Source: Polytrichum commune
Taxonomy: Eukaryota > Streptophyta > Polytrichopsida > Polytrichales > Polytrichaceae
Assembly: GCA_950295325.1 (NCBI GenBank)
Contig: OX485804.1
Span: 5,582,001-5,646,000, forward strand
Direction of reading: 5' to 3'
Length of the DNA stretch: 64,000 nt
The position numbers and the translations under genes were made by a program. This document shows, one piece after another, positions 35,331-46,470 of this stretch. Each line of letters begins with the position of its first letter. Positions within the stretch are counted from its first letter, which is position 1. The notes under the pieces were generated by a model. The model was not told the origin of the DNA and ran no database searches. It worked only from the letters and a program-made list of their open reading frames with translations.

Positions 35331-35665
35331 GTATTTAGTGTCACTTGTGTCAGTGTGCTAACTCTTGTTAGGACACCTCTTCTATATAAGTTTACGAATA
35401 CTGTCATCCCAACTTAATTCTAGTTCATCCACTTTTGATATATTCTGCATCCTAATGTTTCTATAATGGAATAGTCTCATGAATGATTGAAATTCGGACA
35501 ATAATTGCAACATTGTAAATCTATAATACCCGAATTGTTACAAGGAACGAAAAAAAAATGTTAGGTTTACATTAAGTGTTGGTGACACTACACGGGCGGT
35601 AAACACTTGGTATTGCGCAAGACAAATAGAGTTGGTGACACTAAATACAATATCTAGTGTAGTAA
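35331..35665. mobile_element. Long-TIR element family, copy 3
   Basis: It starts with GTATTTAGTGTCACTTG and ends ACTAAATACAATATCTAGTG with TAG following. The right half carries the family's GTTGGTGACACTA, AAGACAAATAGAGTTGGTGA and TTGCAACATTGTAAATC words in reverse orientation. It is shorter than copy 1, so it is an internally deleted member. Confidence 0.55.
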
Positions 35666-36907
35666 CGAGAGTGCACAAAATTTCATGTTAATATGCTCAT
35701 GTGGAGGGGGAATAATCAACGGAGTCGTCTTCTGCATCCTGATTCATTCTGTAGCATTTTGGTTTAGCTCTTGACCTTCAAATAATATCTTAGCATTATG
35801 ATCTCTTTGTTTGATCCTCAGAATGCATAATATATTCTAGACTTTGGTTGCAGTAATTAACCAACATTGAAGTCAAAAGAACTACTTTTGTTAAAATTAA
35901 TTATAATTTGTGAGCCTTCTTCTCCCACCAACATGGGCCTTTGGGCCTACTGGCTCATTTAAACATGTGTCTAAATGATGTTAAATTGTCTCTTCATCCT
36001 CACCTATCATATATAGGTGTTTGATTAAGAATAAATAACCGAATAACACCCACATACCTTAGATCGATGTGCCGGTGATAGGGGAACAATGACACATCAT
36101 ACATTTGCTTTATTGGAAACTCCAATTTGCTTATACATGAAAAATGGCTACAAATAAAGATAAAGTTTATTTGCGGCTACGTGTAAAGAAATTGAATTGT
36201 TTAGGCACCCCTGAATGGAAGCATTGAGAACATCACGACACATTGTACACCAAGCACATTGCACTAAGGGGCATTAAATTGGAGTTAAAATTTAGTTAAA
36301 AGGAGAGGTGGCCCTCTCTATATGTTCTAGACATTCACTCAATATGGGCACTTTAAGTTGTAGGTGCCATGATTGAGATAATATGAACTCCACATAGAAA
36401 GAGTTGACATTGAGATTCTATTTGGCCAAATATTGATATTGATATGTTATTCTCTAATAGAGGTCAAGGAATTCCTTCCTACCATAAGATGCGTATTCGA
36501 AGGGGCCGGAGAATTTGTTGGGGAGGGAATGCCTCTAAGTTGGTGATAATAAGAACACTCCGATGCCTACTCTCATAAAGTTCACCATCAAATTGGCGAT
36601 ACGAGTTTAGAGGGGTTTGTAATGGGAACACGTGGTCTTGCTCTAACTTAGGGGGCATGCATAGAGTACGTTGTCCCACCATCTTGATTTGTACTTCGTT
36701 TGGTGCAAAGAAGACTTGGCATTTGGAAGAGTAAATACTGGATGTTAGAAAATATGAATGTTAGAAAAACATCACCATCTAGTCAAACTTGAGGAAGATT
36801 GACGATAGTAAATAGATAGAAGAAATAATTTTGAATCATCCATATTTCTAACATGGTCAAAACAAACTTTAGAAGATATTTTTTTAGAAAGCGGCAAAGT
36901 GAAGATG
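35666..36907. other. No gene recognised
   Basis: A minus open frame at 36479-36682 (MPPKLEQDHVFPLQTPLNSY in part) has ordinary codon-like content but no recognised family. The rest is AT-rich and non-coding. Confidence 0.3.
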
Positions 36908-36963
36908 TGTTGTGCACCAACTTTTGCCAATATTGAGAATATCATGAATCCCCACACCAAAAC
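36908..36963 (-). pseudogene. 55-bp duplicated scrap of the ROCO exon 3
   Basis: GTGCACCAACTTTTGCCAAT and on to CCCCACACCAAAA matches the plus-strand text at 37740-37793 with about 90% identity. On the minus strand it gives VWGFMIFSILAKVGA, against VWGLRIFTILAKVGA in the gene. It is followed by a G14-type run. It is a partial local duplication about 430 bp beyond the gene's stop codon. Confidence 0.7.
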
Positions 36964-37400
36964 TTGGGGGGGGGGGGGGCACTAGAGAAAATCCTAGGAA
37001 CAATGTGCGATGAAAACTAGGGTATAATATGTTCATTGTAGACAAATTTTGTAAAAAAAACGTACATATAATGTAAGGGGTTCTAAAATTGTAAACATAT
37101 TGTTGCCTTGGAACATTTGTAACCAAGAAACCATGATCTAATATTTTTACTTACGTGTGAATATTTGATCATGTCACAAGGCAACAAATTGAATGATGAC
37201 TTCAAGCTTACAATTAACAAATTTGAAGCAAAATGGGAAGAGTGGCAACTTGAAATAAAGTAAACATACATTGCTTGTTGAGTGCTTTTCATGGCCATGA
37301 AATTCTACACCTATGGCCTAAACTTTGGTTGGATCACATGTGCAATGTGATTCACTTGCGCAAGTTGGAAATCACTAATTTTGTGTTTTCAAATTATGTA

Positions 37401-38789
37401 CTAGGAAGGAAGCAAAACTAACGAAGAGCTATCCTCACCTTCCTTAATGTGGTCATGGCAAAGCCATGCAATGGTTCCGTCACACCCTCCCACATTATTT
37501 TTGTACATAGCCTTTCGCAAAGAGAAAGAACCATACAAATTCTTCCCTTTTAAGAAATTGATCAACCATTGTTCAGCTATACGTTTATCGTCATCCGTGA
37601 TTGTCAATCTTTGAAGTTTATGGTCAATGGTTTCATCTACATAAGGCGATTCCCAACCATCAAGCAAGCCCGGCGTGTCAACGACCAACATGAAATCCTT
37701 TGCTAGATCTGGAATCATTGTTCCCATACCTGTTGTCAAATGTGCACCAACTTTTGCCAATATAGTGAATATCCTCAATCCCCACACCAAAATCGTTCGA
37801 AACACTCTTGTTGCGTCCGTGCCGAATGCCACATCACAGCCTTTTTGATCATCTACAATGTGAAAACCTCCACGATTTTCACACATAAAGTGCATTTTCA
37901 AATTCGTAAGGCCGGGCATCATCCGTGTCACAATACGTTTCAAACTCTTATTGGAAGTAGTAGCAAAGTACACAAGCCGTGGTACTTGAGATTGTTGCAA
38001 TTCAACTGAGAATGTCATCAACTTGTCGATATTCTCACATATCTTTGGTAGCATGTATTTTTCCATAGAAATGATGTGGTTCAATTTCATGGTTATTCGC
38101 CTCTCCATATCATCCAACCTCTTCACTACGTTGGTTTCACTTTCTTCTATCTTGTGATACAACCTTCGTCCCCATCGTTCAACCAATTTTTGCACATCTG
38201 CACCTTGGACATCATCACCATCGTCCATCCATTGTGGTTGGGTAGCCATCAACTCTTCATGTTTCGTGTCACAAGGGAGCACCTTCTGTAGCTTTTGCAA
38301 GTCTCGGAGATGTCTATTTAGTATATTCTCCCATGCCTTCTTGCCCAACAATGTTTTTGCATCATCATGACCTGTTTGCAATGGACCGTCTTCTTTCCAA
38401 TTGTGCTCATAAGAAAAATCACAAGTTGCCAAAATAATAGATTGGAGATCCTCAACCAAAACAACTTGATGTTCCCTGTGGATCCGTGGAATCAAACGTT
38501 CCACACATGTAGGACGTAAAATTCCCTCAACAAGTTTCACTCCTTGGCAACCCAAAACAGGATGAGCACAAAGATCATAAATGGGTTTGATAACATTTGT
38601 ATGTAGGAACTCTAACATAACATCTTTGTCGATCTTTGAAGAGCGTACCATGATATCAATGTCAAAACCGATTTGACCACTACTCTCCATGATGACTTCC
38701 ATCCCACTCGTGTAGAATAATATCATGTTTTTGGCGAGCTTGTAGCTATTTTTGCCATTGTCTCTTCCAAAAAGCTTTTGAAATACCAC
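37401..38789 (-). CDS. ROCO exon 3: C-terminal region
   Basis: The acceptor TTGTAG ends at 38790 and the exon is phase 0. It has 462 codons from VVFQKLFGRD to the TAG at 37401. Visible features are ILFYTSGMEVIMES, QGVKLVEGILRPTCVERLIPR, a charged helical segment (VQKLVERWGRRLYHKIEESE...KRLDDMERRITMKLN), a VPRLVYF motif and GGCDGTIAWLCHDH near the end. It has no enzyme motif that I recognise. In this family the region follows COR. A 55-bp copy of part of it lies at 36908-36963. Confidence 0.7.
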   Translation of the reverse strand: MVFQKLFGRDNGKNSYKLAKNMILFYTSGMEVIMESSGQIGFDIDIMVRSSKIDKDVMLEFLHTNVIKPIYDLCAHPVLGCQGVKLVEGILRPTCVERLIPRIHREHQVVLVEDLQSIILATCDFSYEHNWKEDGPLQTGHDDAKTLLGKKAWENILNRHLRDLQKLQKVLPCDTKHEELMATQPQWMDDGDDVQGADVQKLVERWGRRLYHKIEESETNVVKRLDDMERRITMKLNHIISMEKYMLPKICENIDKLMTFSVELQQSQVPRLVYFATTSNKSLKRIVTRMMPGLTNLKMHFMCENRGGFHIVDDQKGCDVAFGTDATRVFRTILVWGLRIFTILAKVGAHLTTGMGTMIPDLAKDFMLVVDTPGLLDGWESPYVDETIDHKLQRLTITDDDKRIAEQWLINFLKGKNLYGSFSLRKAMYKNNVGGCDGTIAWLCHDHIKEGEDSSSLVLLPS

Positions 38790-39302
38790 CTACAATGAAG
38801 GACAATTTGATTAAAACGTGGCTATGTTTGACGTGTTCATGCTTTATCTTTTAATACAATCATACAAAAGATTTTTTCAAAAGATTTTTTTATGATACTA
38901 TTTCATGCACAAGTGCAAGATAGGAAATATCATAAGCAAGTTTTATAGTCTGTATACATGAGAGGGAACCCCAACACAAAAGATGTCACAATGAAGAATT
39001 GCATTGCCGTTACTTTCTTGACCACCATATAGTGTGCAACAAAGGAAAATTCAATGACATGTATTATACCAAGATGGAAAATTGCTACTTATAGTTTCTT
39101 CCTTACATATTTGTGATGCTCACATGTTCAAAACCAATAAATTCGATCAATGAGGACATACATGACCTATTTCATAACCAAGGATTTTGTTATCAATCCT
39201 TCAATATTCAAATAAAATGGGAGAATCCATACGCAAACCAATAAAAACATTGTAAGTTTCTTATGGTCACCATTGGCCGTTGGTATCATTCAATTTTTAT
39301 AC

Positions 39303-40592
39303 CTGTAATCGTGGGAAGAACCCAAGAGTGAGGATGGTTCGAACTTTATCGTCGCATAACATCCTCCGACCCACATACTGCCAATTTGAATGGTTTTCTT
39401 GGGAAGGCCAATGCAATTGTCGCTTTCCCAAACTAGATAGATCGTTGTCATCTTGGAGCAAGGTTGGAATCAACACCGTATCATCATCATGATCATAACA
39501 AAACTCCAACTTTATCATCATTTGCAACAAGTCTTCAAAACTAAATCCTCGTAGGTTGGGTTGGAGTGACGCGTTTACAATATGCTTGAAATCAACCTTG
39601 GTCATGGTACCATTTGTGATTCCATCCAAGCTATGAAGCTCTTTGCATTTCAACACACGTCCGATGATATCATGACAAAACCAATGAGGATTCAAGACCA
39701 CAAAATCCAGCTCGTCATTGTACATCAAGTGGCCGCTATCATGTAAAGAAATTGCCACAACTTCTTTTTTTCTTTTCACAACCTCCGGACCAAGCCCCTC
39801 GTGAGATTTCAACTCTTCCACATTGTCACACAACTCTGAAAACTCGTTCCACCGTACAAGGGGTTGGTTGGGGTGCTCACGGTTCCAATTGGCAATAAGA
39901 ACTTGCATCCTTGAACAAGCCTCAAAAACATGTGGCAACTTTTCCAATAGCAATTTCAAGTGCACCTTCATTGTTTGGAGCAACATATTGATGGAGTCTA
40001 CTGACAAGGCATTGATTGCAAACACTTGTACATCAATCTCAAGAATATCTTGGAATAGGTTTCTGAGCCTTTCAACCTTATCTCTAATTCTTGGCAAACT
40101 GATACTTTGATAGTTGGGACCTACCATGTCAAGGTTTGTCAATGCAATCATCACATGTGGCTTATATGCTGTTGATATTCTTGAATTTGAAGCAATGAAC
40201 CGCAACCAATATAACAATTCATCTCCAATTACTTGGATACTCTTGAGGCGACGCGTTCCAAGTTGGAGTGGATTGCACACGAGTAAGAAGGAACAAGAAC
40301 TCCCAGAGTTGCCCGTAAGATTTGGAATAACAAGGTCATGGAAAGAATGATAATCATCTTGACCTGCCATATCGATCCCAAATGGTGACCATGATATCAT
40401 CAAATGACATACCATGTACTTCAATGCCCCGCGTTCGTGGTGTTACTCCTCTTGTATCATCATTCGATTTGCCCTTACGGAACATGCTTGATAGAAATCT
40501 TGTAGATGCATGTTGTTTTTTACGTTTAGACATTTCATTAGGGTCTGAGGGTTTGACTGCTTTCATTATGGTTTGACGAAGAGTTGTCTTGC
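39303..40592 (-). CDS. ROCO exon 2: Roc GTPase and COR domain (contains frameshift)
   Basis: It begins GC-AAG-ACA, completing Walker A as GYPLAGKTT. It continues TLRQTIMKAVKPSDP, a basic segment, GIEVHGMSFDDIMVTIWD, then in the next frame MAGQDDYHSFHDLVIPN (G3, DxxGQ). Between TGG and ATG there are seven bases (GATCGAT) where three are expected. Next are FLLVCNPLQLG, ALTNLDMVG (TNLD in place of NKxD), and COR: WNEFSELCDNV, AISLHDSGHLMYNDELDFVVLNPHWFCHDIIG. The exon ends FFPRLQ with donor GTATAA at 39302 (phase 0). Confidence 0.75.
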
Positions 40593-41525
40593 CTGCTCAA
40601 GAATCGCACAAGTACACATGAGTATCATGACACCAACCTAACATGCTAAAGTCCGATATTGGTTGCAGAAATTAAGAAAACCTTACATTTGAAGCAAACT
40701 CTTAAGAGCAAAAGAGATGGCACCACCTTTGAATTTGAAAAACACGTAATTTCAAACCACCATTGAAATATGTTCGGTTTATTTCTACCAAAAAAATGAA
40801 ATGATCAATTTGGCTAGGTTGAGAATTGTCCCTGAAACAATTTGCATGTGAACAATTCCCCATTATTGTTTTTCCAGGTCATATTCATCAAACTATTTTC
40901 CACAAGTTGAACTTGAAAGTTCAACAGAAATTTGAGTCAAATTAAAGAGTTATCATGGATTTTATTTGTTTGGAAAAATCCACATGTAGTCTTGATATGC
41001 ATATATGACTCTACATGAGGCTCTGATTTGTGATTGAAAGTGTACATGTGTAAGTATCAAAGATCATTCCAATGCAACTACACCAAAGTACTTAAGCATC
41101 CCCTAAGTGGCAAGAATGATACATCATAGATTAACCAAACTTAATAAGTTACTTCAAATACCTAAAAGACAAGCAATCTAATCAACATCAAACAAATATT
41201 AGAGTTGGTTGTAAAAGTATGGGATTGAGGTGGGGTCAAAATCTTCTAATTTGGCCCTTTTTTGAGTATAACAACACAATCTTAAGAGGACCACTTTGAG
41301 TTTTAGGCGCCCATTTGTTTCATCTTGATATAGCTTATAATATTATCATTTTTTTGCAGAATCAAATATGCACATGTCTTATTTAGGACCTTCTTGCGCA
41401 GCTCACACTTGTCCACACCTCAAATAGAATCGAACTCACAAATATAAAGCACAAAAGTTTCTCAAAGTTTTCTTTATCCTAGAAGGAGAAGCACAAGGAG
41501 TTTTGGTTCCTGAAATTGGGGTCAC

Positions 41526-43095
41526 CTGCCAAGGGGTAGCCACAGAGGAAGATTCTGGCGGAATTGGGTCTGGCAGTGGCCATGGCCTGCAACACCTCCC
41601 ACATGTTGAGCTTGGCCTTCTGCTCCAGCACCGCCTTCACCATCTCCGCCCCTCCATCTCTTGCTAGAGGTGTTTCCTCCAGATCGAGCTTTTTAAGATG
41701 ATGATTCACATCCAGTAGATCGAATATTGTCCCCAACACCCTCCGCCCAACCACGCCGGCACAATTCCATAAGGAGACGTCCTCCAAGCACTGGTTGCTT
41801 TTGAGGGCCTCTAGCAGTCGGATCACGTTGTCTGCAACTCGCAATAAGTTTGAGGACTCCAAATTCAATATCAGCAAGGAAGTATTTTTTCGTACGAGGG
41901 TCTCCAAGAGCTCCACGTCCTCTATCCCTAAGTCACCCGCGATAGCAAGATGTGTAAGAGACGAATTGGGTTGAAGGTCACAGTCCATGTTGTGGGTCAG
42001 AGATGCAACCAGAGCCTTCAGTCCCGCTGCACCGATGTTGTTGCCACCTATGTTCAGTTGTTGAAGCGTATTATTGGAGCATAGTGCCTCTGCAATGCAC
42101 ACCGCACCCTGTGGCCAGATACTGATATCCGAGAGACGTATGCATGTAAGGGAATTGTTGTGCCGCAACATGGACGCAACTACCCCTGCCCTTTCATCGT
42201 CGATTCCTGTGTCGTTTAGATCCAGTTCTTTTAAACCTTGGTAGGACCCTTTCCCACCTATCATGAGGGGTTTAAGGAACAATTTAAGCCCCTCCGTGTC
42301 AAAAAAATCCCCCGTTCCATTGTAAATGCTAAAACGCGTAAGGGTCGAATTCCTGCGGAGACCGGATACTAAGCTTTCAATTGCAGCTCGTTCGAGTGGA
42401 AGTCCATCTCTTCCATAATTAGCCAGGTAAACAGATTGCAAGCTCGGGTTCTCCAGGATCACTAGAATCATGTTCATCACAAGTGTTCTGAAACGTGTTA
42501 CAAGTGTGCTATCAGGTGTTGTCACGTAAATAGTTCGAACATCTACCCTTTTAATCCTTTGGTTGGAGCGTATGGCATTCGCAAACTCTTCCATGAACAT
42601 AACTGGAATTTCTTCCTCCACACAAGAATTTCCCGTGAAGTTGAGGATGACCCTGCAATGAGAGGGTTCGGAACTTCGGGAAATGTCGATGCACAAATTC
42701 CGATCATTCGAAACCCTTTTCACAATAGTCTTCCTCCATACATCGGGATTTATAGGGCTAGGCGCATCAACTTCGCCGGAAGATTCATAATCAACCTTGA
42801 AAGTCAGTTCCTCATCCGGGGAGATCGCAGAGAGAATCGGCTCCAGACCAAAATCCGGTGCATCATGTGCATCATGTGACCTCCATGATGTCGAATCCAA
42901 AGCATCCACAACCACCGTGCCCTGAACAAGCTGGTCCTCACCAGGATGCGGTGCTGAGCCGCCCGCCTGTCCAAGGACACAGCTGGTATCCTCAGATTGG
43001 GGCTTCCATGAAATTGAAGGGCAGTGCGACTTCAACCAAACCGCAACTCTCACCAACACCAACAGAGAAATGAAAGCAATCCACAACTGCATCAT
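41526..43095 (-). CDS. ROCO exon 1: membrane anchor and leucine-rich repeats
   Basis: The start is ATG 43095 (MMQLWIAFISLLVLVRVAVW), a hydrophobic anchor or signal-like helix. The earlier TTG codon is not needed. From about residue 220 there are RI-type LRRs: GLKELDLNDTGIDDERAG, SLTCIRLSDI, LQQLNIGGNNIGAAGLKAL, LLILNLESSNL and LKKLDLEETPLARDGGAEM. The end reads ARIFLCGYPLAG, the first half of the Walker A motif, with donor GTGACC at 41525 (phase 1). Reading on into the intron gives a stop at 41479, so the exon must be spliced. Confidence 0.75.
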
Positions 43096-43131
43096 GACCC
43101 TTGTGTCGGTGGTTTGCAACAACGATAACAA

Positions 43132-43884
43132 TATTAGTGTGTGCTACAAAACTAGTGCACTTCTGAGGAAGCACCAAAAGCTTCCCTTCCCAGGCTAGTT
43201 CCTACGAGTCCCACGCATGTTCTCTCCACGCCCAAGTTTGGAGGAAGAAATTAGAGGATCCACACTCCCCATCCACCAGCACAACAGTTCCCTCTACAAC
43301 TGCGTTGTATGCAGGTCTTCATACACGGATCGTGGCAAGAGTGAGCTAAAACTTTTTCTCGCTCAAGTTCTCCGATTCTAACAATCCCACTGCTCAGTGC
43401 AATTTCCTCTCTCTTTGATATATGTCCCACGGAAAAGCTGTCTCCGGGAAGAAGGAGTGCGAGCACAGAATAGGTTGAAGGGCACACGCTACCAACGAGG
43501 CACTGCACGAGGCCGCCTAGAAATCCCCCGTCCCCATCTAAACTCCACGGATTCGGAAGGTTGTCCGTCGTCAACAGAACCATGGTTGCACCGGAGATCC
43601 TGAAGCTCCACAATACTGCATGGATTCTGAATGAAAATAAACGGTGTGCGGTATATCATATTCAGAATATTGAGGTAGCAATTGGGCAGCACCAACATCA
43701 GGCGGATGTTAAGTCCCCCCACGAACTTTTCGGGGGAGGAATAATATTTGGGCAGGGGCAGCCGCCCGTCAGATTTTTTGGACCCGACCAAAAACTGTTG
43801 CTCGCTTACAAAAATTGCTTACAATTGAAAGGGTCTTTGTCTTTCTAGAATGGAACTAGAATTAATGATTTATTTTTAATATCT
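43132..43884. other. Region upstream of the ROCO gene; no second gene recognised
   Basis: GC-richer than its neighbours, with overlapping short open frames on both strands and no family match that I can name. It may hold the ROCO 5' UTR and promoter. Confidence 0.35.
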
Positions 43885-44005
43885 TAATACCTTCTACTTT
43901 CACAAAGTATTCATATGCATTTAAATTAATTAAGTGTGATTGAATGCAACTAAGTCTAATAAATTTTGATTAATCCTGATTAATTCTAATTGGGATTAAA
44001 TGTGC
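43885..44005. repeat. Partial relative of the 23.8-kb foldback element
   Basis: CCTTCTACTTTCACAAAGTA and ATTAAGTGTGATTGAATGCA match the central arm words of the foldback at 23783-24898 (CCTTCTGCTTTCACAAG, ATTGAGTGTGATTAGATG). Only one arm is present. Confidence 0.55.
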
Positions 44006-44251
44006 TCAAAGAAATAATATTTCATGCAATCGGCCTCAAGGGGAATTGGCACGGCCTCTCGGTGTAAAGCGGCCCTAAGTAGCCATGTGGTCACACATGG
44101 AGTGATGCAGCCAGTCTTTGTTTGTTGTGTGGTTTTGTGCTTTGGGATGCGCTACAAGTTGTCGTTGAAGACTTTGTCATTTCCTTCAAACCCCGATGCC
44201 TCAACTCTCCGCGTTCAAGGACGGTACTGAATCTTTGTCCTTTAAATTCTA

Positions 44252-44718
44252 AAGGCACGGCACGAAGGTGGTTTATTAGTGACTTGGCATATACACTAAA
44301 CATTTGTCAAGGAGTAGCCCAAGGCCTTCATTATCTACATACTTTAGTCAATTCATTCATGGGGATGTCAAAGCAGGCAATATTTTGTTCGACAAAAATT
44401 TGGAAGCATTGAGGGCAAATTTTGGTTTAGTGTTGTTGTTTCCAAATGAATAAACTCACATGATGACGATGCACATTGTTGGCACAAAGTAAGTACATAC
44501 GCATTGGATTTCATGGTTTTTTTTTTGAGCATTTCTTGATCTTAAACATAACTTGCTTCCAATAGACTAATCAAGCCATTTTAATCTACCCAAGTTTGTA
44601 AACCATTTAGCAAATGAGTATGTTTCAAATGGGTCATCTAAGTGAGAAAGATTGATGTTTATAGCTATGGGGTTCTTGTTGTTGAGCTCATAAGTGGAAG
44701 GAAAAAATTAAACTCATA
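44252..44718 (+). pseudogene. Receptor-like protein kinase relic (subdomains VIb-IX)
   Basis: Coding traces in shifting frames spell NICQGVAQGLHYLH, then FIHGDVKAGNILFDKNLEALRANFGLVLLFPNE (44365-44445), then, after a non-coding gap, EYVSNG and DVYSYGVLVVELISGRKKLN (44650-44715). These are subdomains VIb, VII and IX of plant receptor-like cytoplasmic or LRR kinases. The activation motif is NFG instead of DFG, and frame breaks plus stops show the gene is dead. The gap 44456-44590 may be an old intron. Confidence 0.7.
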
Positions 44719-46295
44719 ATTGTTATTGGATAAAGTACTGTAGTTCTCTAGCACTTTGAGCATCTTTTTGTCTAATAATTAACTAAATTGGAAAAGTAAG
44801 TTAGGTAGCCCAAAAAATAATAATCTAAAATTGAACATATTCAAAAGTAATTTAAAATAATCTAGACATTCACTTCCGTTTGCTTGTCTCATTCCCATTT
44901 TTATGGTAGTGAGTCAACATGACTTGTGGAGCATATTCATGCTTGTATTGTTAACATAATATGAGTGAGATGAAGACACTGTTGAAGTTATTTGGTACTA
45001 CTTTGTTGGATTCCAATGAATGTCACTTGCATTATTATGATTTTAGGCACTCTTTGAATGTTTTTTTGTGACACTAAGCAAAAATTCTCTCTCAAAAATT
45101 TGGGCACCTTGAAAATGAATCATTCTATGAATAAGCTGCCAGAGAGCTACGGTTTACCTTCCATCATGGGTGAGAATTCCTCGTCGTCAAATATAAACTG
45201 TACATTCTCTTCTTTCCTAAAATATTGACAATATATTGAAAAATGGCATGCAAATGGATTTTTTGAGAACGTGCTCACCGAACTTTAAGTTCAAATCTAA
45301 ATACATATGTACCCATTGTCTAACCTTTGGACAATATAAACTTTATTCATGCTAGTTTTCTTAATCCCTAATGTCCTATGCAACCATAAAATGGTCGTGA
45401 CAAGTTCACTATGACCCCTTTGACACTAGTTTGGATGGTTATGGGACTGTTTCAACTACTCCTCTTGTGCATCTTCGGGTCTGTTATGTCCTATCACGTG
45501 GATAATTTTGATTCATTCTTTCAAATATGGTAGCAAGCTCCCAATATGTTTATAATGGAATGGCTCCACGAATGCTAGCTTGACATTTGTCACCTTTGCG
45601 GTTTAGGGCAACATATCTCAAACATGTAGTTTGTTGATCCCCACGTGCAAATGATTCCCAATTACTCTAAAAAGTTGCATGACATTCAAACCCAACATAT
45701 CCTAAACATCTACTATTGGAATTTTTAATTCAACATGTGTTGGTGGATGTAAATCCGTGTTGAAGGTGAGCAGATATGCCACCGCTGCCTCAAATTGTAA
45801 AGCTTCCCATAATTTCACAAAACGATGGTTTCAAGATTTGTGTGTTGACTTGAATAGATATATTGCCCCTCTTTTGAATAAGGGAAACATTTTGTCATTT
45901 CGAGATGATTTGAGTGAAGATACGATTAGGGAACCCACTCCACTTTAAGTTCTCAACTTCTACCCCTCAAGACCATTATTGACATTTTTATTATAATCTC
46001 CTACATAACAAAACTTCAACATTTAAAATGTCGACTATGAATAGCCACCTTTAACTTGCAAACATCTATACAGTTGGGTTTGTCAAAAAAACTTTAGATC
46101 TACGACTACATTTGTTGAAATTGAGGTCACATTTTCTCGGCAAATTTGAGGAAAATTGGGCATGGGAAGTTAGGGTTGAAGAAAGGAACATTTTGTAGAC
46201 GGATATATGTACAATGTGCCGGGACATATTTCATAGATGGATTTAACGTGCCAATGAGAAATCCTTACATATGAATTGAATCCCGGGTCAAGCCA
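44719..46295. other. No gene recognised
   Basis: AT-rich sequence. A short plus open frame at 45757-45948 (LNRYIAPLLNKGNILSFRDD) has no recognised family and may be a decayed exon. Confidence 0.35.
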
Positions 46296-46470
46296 ACCCA
46301 TATGCCCATGCAACACTATGTCCCTATGCCCATATGCCCATATGCCCATGTCCATATGCCCCCATGCATATGTGTACCCACCATATGCATGTATGCACAT
46401 GCCCATGTTCATAAGCTCCCCGTGACCCACCCTCTTGCCCATGACATGACATGCCATGCCATGCCCGCCA
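46296..46470. repeat. CATATG/CCCATG simple-repeat tract
   Basis: Variants of ATGCCCATATGCCCATGTCC recur. The open frames through it on both strands (for example YGHGHMGIWAYGH) are products of the repeat. Confidence 0.7.

Larger units (their letters stand above)
37401..43095 (-). pseudogene. LRR-Roc-COR (ROCO-family) gene, three exons, with a frameshift in Roc
   Basis: Exons are 43095-41526, 40592-39303 and 38789-37401, with GT-AG introns of 933 and 513 bp. Joined, they would give ~1,414 residues once a 4-bp surplus near 40371-40378 is allowed for. Order: a hydrophobic N-terminal anchor, RI-type LRRs, Roc GTPase, COR, and a C-terminal region typical of plant LRR-Roc-COR proteins. ROCO proteins are large GTPases whose COR region dimerises; plant members beyond TORNADO-type proteins are poorly studied. 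The phases agree (1 and 0), which supports the gene structure. The frameshift makes it a likely pseudogene unless it is a sequencing error. Confidence 0.75.
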
